From NCBI GenBank assembly GCA_913062815.1, contig CAJXWZ010000012.1, forward strand, positions 1 through 64,000: 64,000 nt of DNA, read 5' to 3'. The DNA is from an uncultured Colwellia sp. (GTDB lineage: Bacteria > Pseudomonadota > Gammaproteobacteria > Enterobacterales > Alteromonadaceae). The notes beneath the pieces are model-generated. The model worked only from the letters and a program-made list of their open reading frames with translations, was not told the origin of the DNA and searched no databases. How positions within the stretch are numbered: position 1 is the first letter of the stretch; every line of letters begins with the position of its first letter. The translations under genes and the position numbers were made by a program. Positions 26,362 to 34,852 of this stretch are shown piece after piece.

Positions 26362-26703
26362 ATGAGGAAGTTAGCTACAACCTAGTATAAATATAGCGCC
26401 ATTTAATCATTCTTTAGTGACTGTCATATAGTGTCTAATCTTACCTGCCAAAACAGTAAAAGCTAGTATATTTAATTGCCAGACTAGGTTTAGTGTATTT
26501 CTCTGGTATTCAGCGAGCGAAAGCTAGATAGAGTTCATAATCTAATGCCAACGGCCCATGAAGGTATAGAACACCTAAAACGAGCTCAATTGCTCAAATG
26601 TTTTGGATTGCTCTGTGTATTTCAAGACCTTTTAATGGAAATTTATCTAAGTACAGATGTTTTTAAATACTCTATAAAATAAACAGCAGGTTAAAGTTTT
26701 CTC
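26362..26703. other. Non-coding stretch before copy D
   Basis: AT-rich sequence with no supported gene. The last bases before copy D (GGTTAAAGTTTTCTCTTGAG) resemble the bases before copy C (TGTTAAAATCTATTTTTGAG). Confidence 0.4.
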
Positions 26704-26707
26704 TTGA

Positions 26708-26776
26708 GCTGAATTATGTGTTGACTCACACCTTCAAACGAATCAGCCTCTACAGTAGTGTAGGGGCTTTTTTGTG
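26708..26776 (+). repeat. rnpB 3' end-like copy D with terminator
   Basis: AATTATGTGTTGACTCACACC, CTTCAAAC and the same GCCTCTACA/TGTAGGGGC terminator as copy C. Copies C and D bracket the PEP-CTERM, NTF2-like and HxlR genes (about 2.4 kb), as expected of a discrete insertion unit. Confidence 0.7.
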
Positions 26777-26859
26777 AGAAAATTTCAACTCCGTTCAAAC
26801 CTCAACTAACGCGTCTTCCAATTTCTCTCTCTTTAATTTAGCCATCAATTTATCCCCAA

Positions 26860-27038
26860 TTTTCTAAAAGTATCACTACCAAATGTCTCTACGGAATAGA
26901 TTTAGGCTCAACTTTTTGCCGGATAAACTTTTATCTCATATTTTTATTTTTAAAAAATAGCATCGTTAATATTATTAAAATCTGTGATGCACACTTTGGT
27001 ACACGGTTGTTAAATATGAGTCAGCTTGGTTAGGTAAA
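26860..27038 (+). repeat. Pre-integrase region related to 14.86-15.03 kb
   Basis: The segment near 26885-26945 (CTCTACGGAATAGATTTAGG, GGATAAACTTTT, CTCATAT) and GGTACACGGTT near 26997 match the sequence that precedes the integrase remnant at 15030. Confidence 0.6.
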
Positions 27039-27071
27039 GTGCAGGCAGTTTCTGGTGCTAAGTATTTGTAG
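27039..27071 (+). pseudogene. Integrase remnant, first 10 codons only
   Basis: GTG opens a 10-codon frame, VQAVSGAKYL, ending at TAG. It aligns with the start of the remnant at 15030 (MQSVKEFKYL). It lies at the same distance and in the same sequence context after an attachment-like copy, so I read it as the last trace of a third integrase. Too short to stand on sequence alone. Confidence 0.45.
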
Positions 27072-27296
27072 TTAAGCGCCTTAACACAAAAAAAGTAATA
27101 CTTTGTTTACGGATTAAGTAACCAGTGTTGCGGTAGTAACTCTAGACAGACTAATAGCCTTTGTTTCAAGGCTAAAACAACTTGTCATTCGTTCAAGAAC
27201 ATTATTCCATACCATAATTTTCTCAATTGATTAACTGAAACTGGTATTTTGGTTCATAATTCATATAACAATGTGAACTGATAATAATGAGAAATC

Positions 27297-28259
27297 ATGA
27301 GTTTGATGAGGACTATTTATATCTTGGCCATCCTCTTAATACCTGATGCAGTTGCACAGGAGAAGAGTGATGAACCTATGGAATTAATAGTTGTTCACCC
27401 AAAACCTGAAGATGACTGGTTGTTTGGTTTTCATGATGCAATCAGCGATTCAGTTTATGGTACTGCACAGTGGTTTGATAGTTTCTTTGCAACAGATGAA
27501 ATCGACGGAACCAGAGCAGAATCATCACTTAGAATTCGCTTTGGCTGGGAGCCAAGGGCTAGAGATTTAAATGTATTTACGCAAAAATTTCGGTTACGTT
27601 TAAAGCTACCAAATTTAGAAAAAAAAGTAGATTTCATTTTTTCTGATGAATTGGATGACAATCAGAGTATCAAGGCTGCTAAAGGACGAACCTTAACCCA
27701 TGAAGGTGGCGATTCATTAACCGCAGCAATTCGAGTAATTAACAGTAACAAACCTAATAGGTTTATAGATAGTAGAATTGGAGTTGCTAGCGGCGATCTT
27801 TTTGCTAAATTCAGGTTGAAGTTCCTAAAAGATTTTTCCGATAAACATTTAATTGAATTTCAACCATCCATTTATTATTACTTAAAGGATGGTTTTGGTC
27901 AGCGCCTATTTGCTGAATATAACTATAATTATTCGAGTGATAAACAACTTAGAACCAATGTTAGTGTTAGATTTTCGCAAGCATATGAAGGTTATAACTG
28001 GAAACAAGCAAATTATTTTTTAGGTCAAATTGACCGACGACAAGCCTATGCCATTGGTTTTGTTACTTATGGTGAAAAAAATTCAAAGAGGGGTTTTGTT
28101 GCTGATAACTATAAGTTGACCTATCTCTATCGCGCTAACGCTTATCGGAAGTGGCTATATTTTGAAGTTGAGCCTTTTTTAGAGTGGTCTGAACAAGATA
28201 ACTACTCAACCACATTAGGGATTGCCTTACGCATAGAGGGATATTTTAATCAAAATTGA
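27297..28259 (+). CDS. Predicted outer-membrane beta-barrel protein of unknown function
   Basis: I do not recognise this family. Seen: a signal peptide (1-20, ending AVAQ), a short acidic segment, then about 290 residues with alternating polar and hydrophobic stretches typical of beta-barrel strands (LFAKFRLKFLKDF, LIEFQPSIYYYL, RLFAEYNYNYSS, LRTNVSVRFSQ, AYAIGFVTYG, WLYFEVEPFLEW, TTLGIALRIEGYF). It ends close to the expected aromatic C-terminus. It is the first full gene after copy D and stands alone. Confidence 0.6.
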   Translation: MSLMRTIYILAILLIPDAVAQEKSDEPMELIVVHPKPEDDWLFGFHDAISDSVYGTAQWFDSFFATDEIDGTRAESSLRIRFGWEPRARDLNVFTQKFRLRLKLPNLEKKVDFIFSDELDDNQSIKAAKGRTLTHEGGDSLTAAIRVINSNKPNRFIDSRIGVASGDLFAKFRLKFLKDFSDKHLIEFQPSIYYYLKDGFGQRLFAEYNYNYSSDKQLRTNVSVRFSQAYEGYNWKQANYFLGQIDRRQAYAIGFVTYGEKNSKRGFVADNYKLTYLYRANAYRKWLYFEVEPFLEWSEQDNYSTTLGIALRIEGYFNQN

Positions 28260-28647
28260 TAAAGATTATTTTTGTAGATCGAATATGAAATACCGATACC
28301 GCTATACCTGTTAATACGTCCTTTCAATGGAATAAAAGCATTGTTGTCGCGTAAGTGATTACCAATGGCGTTAAAAGTGAGCAGGTTAATCCCTTGTTAC
28401 GCCATGCTTTGGTTAAAGACTAACAGATGCAGAACAATCAATTGTTATGATAAAAGGTGTTGGTTCCATCAAGGTATCCATAGCACAACAGCCCGTTATT
28501 CACATCGAAGTGCAAAAGGTTAACGTTTTCTCTTCAGCATCGAAAAAATTTATCAGCGGATAACTAGACAACTGCCTTGCCTATTCACTGCAACACGTAT
28601 TAGAGTATGGCCAAAGAAAATTAAGCCATTGGAAACAGGAAATAGTT
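28260..28647. other. Intergenic stretch, no gene recognised
   Basis: No convincing frame, repeat or RNA was seen. The last 25 bases hold the ribosome-binding site (CAGGAAAT) of the cyclophilin gene. Confidence 0.4.
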
Positions 28648-29328
28648 ATGCCATCTATCATCAAGAAAATTATAGTTTGGAGTGCTGGCGCGCTGCTTTT
28701 GGCTAATCTTTTTGCATGTAGTGATAAAGACCAGGCATTAAAGAAAGTAGATACTTTAATTGCCAGCCAGCAAATTGATAAAACCCAGAATGACTGGAAA
28801 AGCAATCTTAAACTCCCAGAAATGATGGAGTTTTCCGAAGGCACAAGTTATATGTGGAAGCTAGAAACCAACAAAGGGGAGTTGTTCATAAAGCTCAACC
28901 ATGAAGTGGCTCCTATGCATGTTAGTAGTACCATCTATTTAACTCAGCTAGGCTTTTACGACGGCTTATCCTTCCACAGAGTGATCCCTGGCTTTATGCT
29001 TCAAGGGGGCGACCCGCTGGGAAGTGGCCGAGGAAATCCTGGTTATAAATACAAAGGGGAGTTCTCCGAGGCGGTTTCTCATGACAAACCGGGGATTTTA
29101 AGTATGGCAAATTCTGGACCGGGAACCGATGGCAGCCAGTTTTTTATTACCTTCAAGGCCACTCCTTTTCTTGATGGTAGGCATACTATTTTTGGTGAAG
29201 TTGTTGAAGGTTTAGACACCACATTAGTGGCTCTAGAAAAGCTTGGTAGCCGTAGTGGAAAAACTATAGAGCCTCTATTGATCAGCAAAGCAAGCATAAC
29301 AACAATTGCCATTCAAAGCGGACAGTAG
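28648..29328 (+). CDS. Cyclophilin-type peptidyl-prolyl isomerase lipoprotein
   Basis: Protein-folding helper that speeds cis-trans turnover of proline peptide bonds. Seen: a lipoprotein signal (lipobox LFAC, Cys24), a helical spacer (30-65), then a cyclophilin domain with FHRVIPGFMLQGGDP, LSMANSGPGTDGSQFFIT and LDGRHTIFGEV. The active-site Arg (HRV), FF and Q/F residues are present. It is therefore an envelope-located enzyme; a following Asp (CSDK) may favour retention in the inner membrane. Convergent with the LysR gene. Confidence 0.93.
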   Translation: MPSIIKKIIVWSAGALLLANLFACSDKDQALKKVDTLIASQQIDKTQNDWKSNLKLPEMMEFSEGTSYMWKLETNKGELFIKLNHEVAPMHVSSTIYLTQLGFYDGLSFHRVIPGFMLQGGDPLGSGRGNPGYKYKGEFSEAVSHDKPGILSMANSGPGTDGSQFFITFKATPFLDGRHTIFGEVVEGLDTTLVALEKLGSRSGKTIEPLLISKASITTIAIQSGQ

Positions 29329-29389
29329 ACAAGAAGTCGGCCAATGGCTCTTTAATTTTCCTATCATTTGTAGGCCAAATTTTTCTGAA

Positions 29390-30298
29390 TTACATTAAGT
29401 TATCCTTTGGTGCTGTAAAGTTTTTCCCCTCAATTAAGTCTTTTTTTGTCGCAACAAATTCAGTCATGAAACGAACAAAAGTTTGTACTTTATTGTTTTT
29501 TCTCATGTCTTGGTGGCTGAGTATCCAAAGATCATATTTCCCTTCGCTTATATAAGGAGGAATTCTGATTAAGTCCGGATCAGTATCGCCTTTAAAACAG
29601 GGTAAAATAGCGATCCCCAGTTCTTGCTTACATGCTTCTGTTTGTAATTGGCTATTTGCTATTTTGTGTTTCGAAATAAAGCGAGGGTATTCTTTGGCTA
29701 TAACTCCTATTGGCCGCCTTAATTTGTCAGTCCATCCTATCCAGTTTTGTTTTTCAAGCCATCCAGGTTCGTTGAATTTTGGTGCTAAGTTTTTACTGAT
29801 ATAACAAGCACGATGTAAAACGGCGAGTTTTCTACCAATAAGGTATTCAGGGGGCTTTTTGACTATTCTAAAGGCAACGTCAGCTTCCCTATTAGCCAAA
29901 TTAAGCTCTTTAATGGAATCAATAATTTCTACTTCAATTTTGGGATACTTTTTACAAAATAGAGCAAAGCCAGACATGAGGAGACCTACACCGAGTAAAT
30001 CAGGTAGGGTTATACGAATATCTCCTGATAACTCTTCATTTTTCCCGATAATTTTGCGTTCAACAGTGTTTAATCTTTCCTCAAGATATGATGCCTCTGT
30101 GAAAATTTCATCTGCTAGTTTAGTTCTTACATAACCATTACCGGTTCGTTCAAACAGTCGTTGTCCGAGTGATTGTTCAAAGCCATTTATTCTTCTTGAA
30201 ACGGTACTATGATTTACCTCTAATTTTACTGCAGCTGCGCGAATTGAACCTGAACGGCACACCGCTAAAAAAAATTTTAAATCATCCCAATTCAACAT
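29390..30298 (-). CDS. LysR-family transcriptional regulator
   Basis: DNA-binding regulator with an N-terminal helix-turn-helix (about residues 3-62, FLAVCRSGSIRAAAVKLEVNHSTVSRRI) and a C-terminal ligand-binding domain starting GDIRITLPDLLG. The 302 residues are normal. It belongs to the subgroup with the shortened effector domain seen in AphB/YafC-like members. It is divergent from the SRPBCC gene at 30463, and a LysR-type inverted repeat lies between them. Confidence 0.93.
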   Translation of the reverse strand: MLNWDDLKFFLAVCRSGSIRAAAVKLEVNHSTVSRRINGFEQSLGQRLFERTGNGYVRTKLADEIFTEASYLEERLNTVERKIIGKNEELSGDIRITLPDLLGVGLLMSGFALFCKKYPKIEVEIIDSIKELNLANREADVAFRIVKKPPEYLIGRKLAVLHRACYISKNLAPKFNEPGWLEKQNWIGWTDKLRRPIGVIAKEYPRFISKHKIANSQLQTEACKQELGIAILPCFKGDTDPDLIRIPPYISEGKYDLWILSHQDMRKNNKVQTFVRFMTEFVATKKDLIEGKNFTAPKDNLM

Positions 30299-30364
30299 AT
30301 TAATTACCTAAGTTTACATCTTTGTTAATGATAACAAGTGAAGTGTTGCTTAGCTGGTGCATAT

Positions 30365-30383
30365 TTGCAACTAAAGGTTGCAA
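30365..30383. promoter_or_regulatory. Candidate LysR operator
   Basis: TTGCAAC-TAAAG-GTTGCAA is a perfect 19-bp inverted repeat with a 5-bp spacer, containing a T-N11-A core. It sits 67 bases before the lysR start and 80 bases before the SRPBCC start, the usual place for an autoregulated divergent LysR site. Confidence 0.65.
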
Positions 30384-30462
30384 TTGTCGCAGGTTACTTA
30401 TTTTTTAAGTTGCAGGTAGATTTATCGAGAACGAAATAACCACTAATTAAAGGATGTTTATC

Positions 30463-30957
30463 ATGCCGTATTCTATTAGGTTTAATAAAACAATTGCTGC
30501 ACCACTATCAAGTGTTTGGCAGGTATTGGCTGATTTTAATAACGTATATACATGGGCTCCGTCGGTAACAAAATCAGGCCCATTAAATGAAAAAAACAAC
30601 CAAATAGGAGCTGGTCGTCATTGTACGATTAAAGGTTTTGGGTCTATTGAAGAATACATAACTCAATGGCAAGACGAAAATAGTTTTACTTATACAGTGT
30701 CTGACTTAGGGCCCTTAACTAATACTGTAAGTCGTTGGGCTATTCATGCTGAATCAGCAATAGCGACCCGTATTACTATTGAATTTAGTTACAACCTGAA
30801 ATTTAATATTTTAGGTAAGGTTTTGCATAAGCTGATAATGCAAAAAAAATTAGAAAAGGGGATTGCTGATACGTTAAATGCACTCAAAAACCGTATTGAA
30901 ACAGGTGAATTAGTAAGGCCTTTAAACGACAGCCAATTGTCGTCGTCAATAGTATAA
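30463..30957 (+). CDS. SRPBCC-superfamily protein (polyketide cyclase/START-like)
   Basis: Small protein with the helix-grip fold that binds hydrophobic ligands. Seen: IRFNKTIAAPLSSVWQVLADFNNVYTWAPSV at the N-terminus, GAGRHCTIKGFGSIEEYITQW, and the long C-terminal helix (KGIADTLNALKNRIETGE). The start at 30463 is chosen because AAAGGA (30449-30454) would overlap the other ATG at 30454. The 164 residues are normal. It is divergent from the LysR gene and probably in an operon with the unknown gene 8 bases downstream of its stop region. Confidence 0.85.
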   Translation: MPYSIRFNKTIAAPLSSVWQVLADFNNVYTWAPSVTKSGPLNEKNNQIGAGRHCTIKGFGSIEEYITQWQDENSFTYTVSDLGPLTNTVSRWAIHAESAIATRITIEFSYNLKFNILGKVLHKLIMQKKLEKGIADTLNALKNRIETGELVRPLNDSQLSSSIV

Positions 30958-30974
30958 TAATTAGGATGTTTGTG

Positions 30975-31964
30975 ATGGAAAGTCTCTCTCTATTTAATGG
31001 TGAGTATGCTATTGAAAATGCACCAAGAACACATCTTGATGATGGCAGAGCATGCGTACCCCAGCATTATTTGCAATATTCACATACTCACTCGAGTGTT
31101 GAAGAATTGATTTTGAAAATAGATTATTGCGAAAGGTATCCCATCTTTGTTTGTCAAGATGATGCAGGCATTTACCTACAAGTAGGGGTTATAGGGACAG
31201 ATAATTACCTAAAGGATAGCCAACAAGAACAAGTGAAAATTGTTTATGGGAGAAAATGGCGAGTTGAACCTAAATTACCAACATCAGAAATCATTCAAAC
31301 AGCTTTTTTAGCTATTAAGAAAGCTAGAGAACACGAAGTAAGAGAACTACTTAGATTGAAGCTCAATAACAATATAACAACGCCTTTTAATAATCATCAA
31401 GATATAAACTTGTTAAGTAATCACTCATTAGCAATAAGTACTGAAGGCGATAATGTTTCATGGGCAGAGCTTCAGCGTGAACTCAATCAAGTAAGTTATG
31501 ATCATGCAACATTTTTTGTTCATAACCTTGAACGGAGAATTAGCAACTGCTGGCTGCTTGAAATAGTTATGATGTCAGAAGTTTCAACGAAACAACCAGA
31601 ATTACTCGACAACCCTGTTATTGTTTTGGTGATAAATAAACTCACAATAGATGAGGTGCTCTATCAGTTAATGACACAGTTGATTCACTTAAGCGATCGT
31701 CATGTAGATGAGCACTTTAAATTTGCACAAGTGGCCAGGTTTAGTCGAAACATTAGCGTGAAAGCAATCGCATCAATTTCAGCTAGTACTCGCCAACTAC
31801 ATAAAACCGTAGCTTTACTTGAATTCGAACAGCATTGGTTAAAATCAAACTACCAAACAGATTTAACGCGTGTTCCCACATTAAACGCTAGCCCGCTTTC
31901 TTTAAAAATTAAGGCACAATTGAACTCGTTTGGCAAAATAGCAGGGGTATTACCCAAAGAATAA
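30975..31964 (+). CDS. Unknown protein of 329 residues
   Basis: I do not recognise this gene. It has no signal peptide and no clear transmembrane helix, so it should be cytoplasmic. The N-terminal third has beta-strand-rich text (YPIFVCQDDAGIYLQVGVIG); the rest is helical with many His and Gln residues. Start chosen at 30975 (AGGA at 30963-30966) rather than 30966. The AGGATGTTT leader context resembles that of the preceding SRPBCC gene. The two genes and the divergent LysR gene likely form one regulatory unit. Ligand binding or modification of a lipophilic compound is only a guess. Confidence 0.6.
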   Translation: MESLSLFNGEYAIENAPRTHLDDGRACVPQHYLQYSHTHSSVEELILKIDYCERYPIFVCQDDAGIYLQVGVIGTDNYLKDSQQEQVKIVYGRKWRVEPKLPTSEIIQTAFLAIKKAREHEVRELLRLKLNNNITTPFNNHQDINLLSNHSLAISTEGDNVSWAELQRELNQVSYDHATFFVHNLERRISNCWLLEIVMMSEVSTKQPELLDNPVIVLVINKLTIDEVLYQLMTQLIHLSDRHVDEHFKFAQVARFSRNISVKAIASISASTRQLHKTVALLEFEQHWLKSNYQTDLTRVPTLNASPLSLKIKAQLNSFGKIAGVLPKE

Positions 31965-32151
31965 AGTTATGGCTAATAAATAGCACCAATTAGCAGCACA
32001 CTATAGCGGTATTTTCTATTGCTGCAGACATCATGCACGGCAGTTAAATTTCAACAGTGTGGGCTTTTCAATTTCTCCGCTGAACAATTTCACATAATTT
32101 TCACATGAGTACCTGTACCTTTTCACCATTATCAAGATGGAGGAAACTACT

Positions 32152-33228
32152 GTGTTCAAAAAATTATTTATTGTTGCTGTTGTTGTTATTAGTATCATTG
32201 CGATCCCTAAAGGCGCTAAAAGCTGGTTGAAAAGTTTATTGCCAGATAAAGCTCATTTCGCCGCGATAAAACAAACCAAAATTAGTGACTTGCAATACGT
32301 TACTGAGGATATTCCAGAGTATCGTGGAAAAATACTCGCTGTGGTTACCAGTGTTGACTCCATGGGGGAAGACAAGCCAACGGGTTATGAGCACACCGAA
32401 CTGGCACGCGCTTACTTTGTTTTTATTGCCAATGGTTTTGACGTTGATATTGCCAGCCCTCAAGGGGGCAAGCCACCAGTGGTATACGACGATGAAGATA
32501 TGGGAGAGTATGATTATGCTTTTATCAATGATGCTTTTATCCAGAACAAGGTTGCACACTCTATTCCGCTTGCAGAGATAAATCCTGATGACTATGAAGC
32601 CGTGTATTTTGTCGGTGGCAAAGGCACAATGTTTGACTTTCCTGACAATAAAGACATAAAGCGTATTGCAAAGTCACTATACCAAAACAACAAAGTGGTT
32701 AGTGCTGTTTGTCATGGTCCTGCAGCATTAATCAACGTAACCCTTGATAATGGGGTTGCACTTCTTAGTAATAAAAAAATCAGTGGCTTTACCAATGAAG
32801 AAGAGTTGACCTTAATCCCTGATGCAAAAGATATCTTTCCCTTTTTATTGGAAGATAAACTTATTGAACAAGGGGCTCAGTTTAAGTCTGGAGCCAATTA
32901 CTTAGAGCAAGTGAGTCAAGACGGAAAGATCATAACGGGTCAAAATCCTTGGTCTGTCTGGCGTATGGCTGAAATGGTTGTTGCCGAAATTGGCTATCAG
33001 CCTAAAGCTCGCATGAGAACCCCAGAGGAATTTGCGGTAGATTTACTAATTGTTTATCAAAATCAAGGCTATGAAGCAGCTTTGACGCATTTACGCGCAC
33101 GTCCTGATTCAATACAAAAAATTCTATTGGTAATGCATGGCGTTATGGCTTTTATGCAATTTGAGATCGGTAACGGTATCGATATATTTAAATTGGCTGT
33201 AGAGCTTAAAAACCTTACTAAAACGTAA
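32152..33228 (+). CDS. DJ-1/PfpI-family protein with N-terminal membrane anchor
   Basis: Class I glutamine-amidotransferase-like protein related to Hsp31/DJ-1 enzymes that act on glyoxals or as chaperones. Seen: an N-terminal hydrophobic anchor or signal (3-18), the sandwich core (KILAVVTSVDSMG, GFDVDIASPQGG), the acidic residue motif YEAVYFVGGKGTMFDF, and the nucleophile elbow SAVCHGPAAL with Cys and His. About 75 extra residues follow the domain. GTG 32152 is preferred because GGAGGA (32139-32144) is correctly spaced from it and overlaps the ATG at 32137. Being exported or anchored is unusual for this family. Confidence 0.85.
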   Translation: MFKKLFIVAVVVISIIAIPKGAKSWLKSLLPDKAHFAAIKQTKISDLQYVTEDIPEYRGKILAVVTSVDSMGEDKPTGYEHTELARAYFVFIANGFDVDIASPQGGKPPVVYDDEDMGEYDYAFINDAFIQNKVAHSIPLAEINPDDYEAVYFVGGKGTMFDFPDNKDIKRIAKSLYQNNKVVSAVCHGPAALINVTLDNGVALLSNKKISGFTNEEELTLIPDAKDIFPFLLEDKLIEQGAQFKSGANYLEQVSQDGKIITGQNPWSVWRMAEMVVAEIGYQPKARMRTPEEFAVDLLIVYQNQGYEAALTHLRARPDSIQKILLVMHGVMAFMQFEIGNGIDIFKLAVELKNLTKT

Positions 33229-33404
33229 AGTGCCTCACAGTAGTAGTCGGCTCTATGATTACAAGAAAATGAGCTGACGCTAAATTTGAATAACAATAGT
33301 GTCGATGTCTTTGCAGTATTTTGTAATACTCTAATAGCTAAGTAGCAGACTTGTATGTGCTGAAATAGACAAGTTACAACCTTTCACAGCTATTAGGGTA
33401 TTCA

Positions 33405-34829
33405 ATGAAAATAATAAATAAACTGCTCATCATTAGTGTGATATTGCTCACAACGGCATGTCAAATTTCTAATGCGAGCGACGTAATTGAGTCTTTGGTC
33501 GCTGAAAATAGTATCAAGTCTGAAAAAGCCGCTTTGCCAAGTAGTGATATCATATTATCTCGTGCGCAATATCATGAGAAACTTTATGGCTTCTGGTTAG
33601 GTCAATCTATTGCTAATTGGACCGGCTTAGTAACTGAAATGGATAAAATTGGCGGGGCGGGTCCGCACGGCGTTTTTTATACAAGAGAAGATTGGGGTAA
33701 GAAAGACCAGCCAAGTATATGGGGGCAGGGCGTTCCTAGCCAACTTTCTAAAAATATAGATTTTGTTTTCAAAGACGAAGACGAAATTTGGGGCTCTGAC
33801 GACGACACTGACATTGAATATATCTACCAACATCTATTGTTTACTCATAAAACCAGCATCTTGTCGGCAAAGCAAATTAGGGATGGCTGGATAAAGCATA
33901 TCTATTCAGAAGAGCAATCACCTTTTGGTTTAGCTGATGATGGCAAACAGGAAAACTTTCTTTGGGTTTCAAACCAGCGGGCACATGAGTTGATGTTGAA
34001 AGATGGCCTATTACCACCGGCAACTAGCCATCCTGACAATAATAAAGAATACGACATGATTGATGCACAGCTCAGCACAGAAATATTCGGCTTCTTTGCA
34101 CCAACAAGGCCAGATATTGCGTTAAAAATGGCCCACTTACCCATTAGAACTACTGCAAGAGCTAATGCTGCATGGGCGGCAGAATTCTACGTGATCATGT
34201 ATTCCCTTGCGTCGCTAGCGGATGACTCTTGGCCTATTAAAGCGCAAATACAATGGATGGCTAATACCGCTAGACAACGATTACCCCACCATTCTTATTC
34301 AGCAAAAATGTTTGACCTTGTTAAGGCTCGTTATCATTCAGGAGTAAAGTGGGAAAGGGTTAGAGACGAACTGTACCAAAAATATCAGGTAAACCAAGAG
34401 GACGGTTATGATATCACTTCGAAACAATTGTATTGCAATGGCTGTTTTGCTTCAGGTATTAATTTTGCCGCTAGTATTATCAGTTTACTTTATGGTGAAG
34501 GGAATATAGTTGAAACCATAAAGATAGCTGCACTAGCGGGTTGGGATTCAGATAACCCTGCAGCGACTTGGGGAGGGCTGTTGGGTTTTATGATAGGAAA
34601 AAATGGCGTTGAGGCGGCATTTAATCGCAAATTCTCAAAGCAATTTAATATTCATCGAACCCGAGGCAACTTCCCTAACCAAGGCATCGATAATTTTGCT
34701 CAAATGGCCGAGCGTGGCCTCGCTATTATTGACCGAGTAGTCGTTGATGAAATGGAAGGCAGCATCGATTTGAATAACGATGCTTGGCACATTCCTAAAA
34801 TAAAAGTTGTTTTAGCCCCGGGTAATTGA
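33405..34829 (+). CDS. ADP-ribosylglycohydrolase (DraG)-family lipoprotein
   Basis: Member of the ADP-ribosylglycohydrolase fold, which removes ADP-ribose from proteins or small molecules. Seen: a lipoprotein signal (lipobox LTTAC, Cys19), YGFWLGQSIANWTGLVTEMD at the domain start, the first metal site SDDDTDIEYIY near residue 130, and the C-terminal metal motif GWDSDNPAATWGGLLGF near 385. Both dinuclear-metal Asp groups are present. The lipoprotein signal places it in the envelope, away from cytoplasmic NAD chemistry, so the substrate may be an environmental glycan or nucleoside rather than ADP-ribosyl protein. Confidence 0.85.
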   Translation: MKIINKLLIISVILLTTACQISNASDVIESLVAENSIKSEKAALPSSDIILSRAQYHEKLYGFWLGQSIANWTGLVTEMDKIGGAGPHGVFYTREDWGKKDQPSIWGQGVPSQLSKNIDFVFKDEDEIWGSDDDTDIEYIYQHLLFTHKTSILSAKQIRDGWIKHIYSEEQSPFGLADDGKQENFLWVSNQRAHELMLKDGLLPPATSHPDNNKEYDMIDAQLSTEIFGFFAPTRPDIALKMAHLPIRTTARANAAWAAEFYVIMYSLASLADDSWPIKAQIQWMANTARQRLPHHSYSAKMFDLVKARYHSGVKWERVRDELYQKYQVNQEDGYDITSKQLYCNGCFASGINFAASIISLLYGEGNIVETIKIAALAGWDSDNPAATWGGLLGFMIGKNGVEAAFNRKFSKQFNIHRTRGNFPNQGIDNFAQMAERGLAIIDRVVVDEMEGSIDLNNDAWHIPKIKVVLAPGN

Positions 34830-34852
34830 GCTTAACTAGGTTAGTTTCAACG

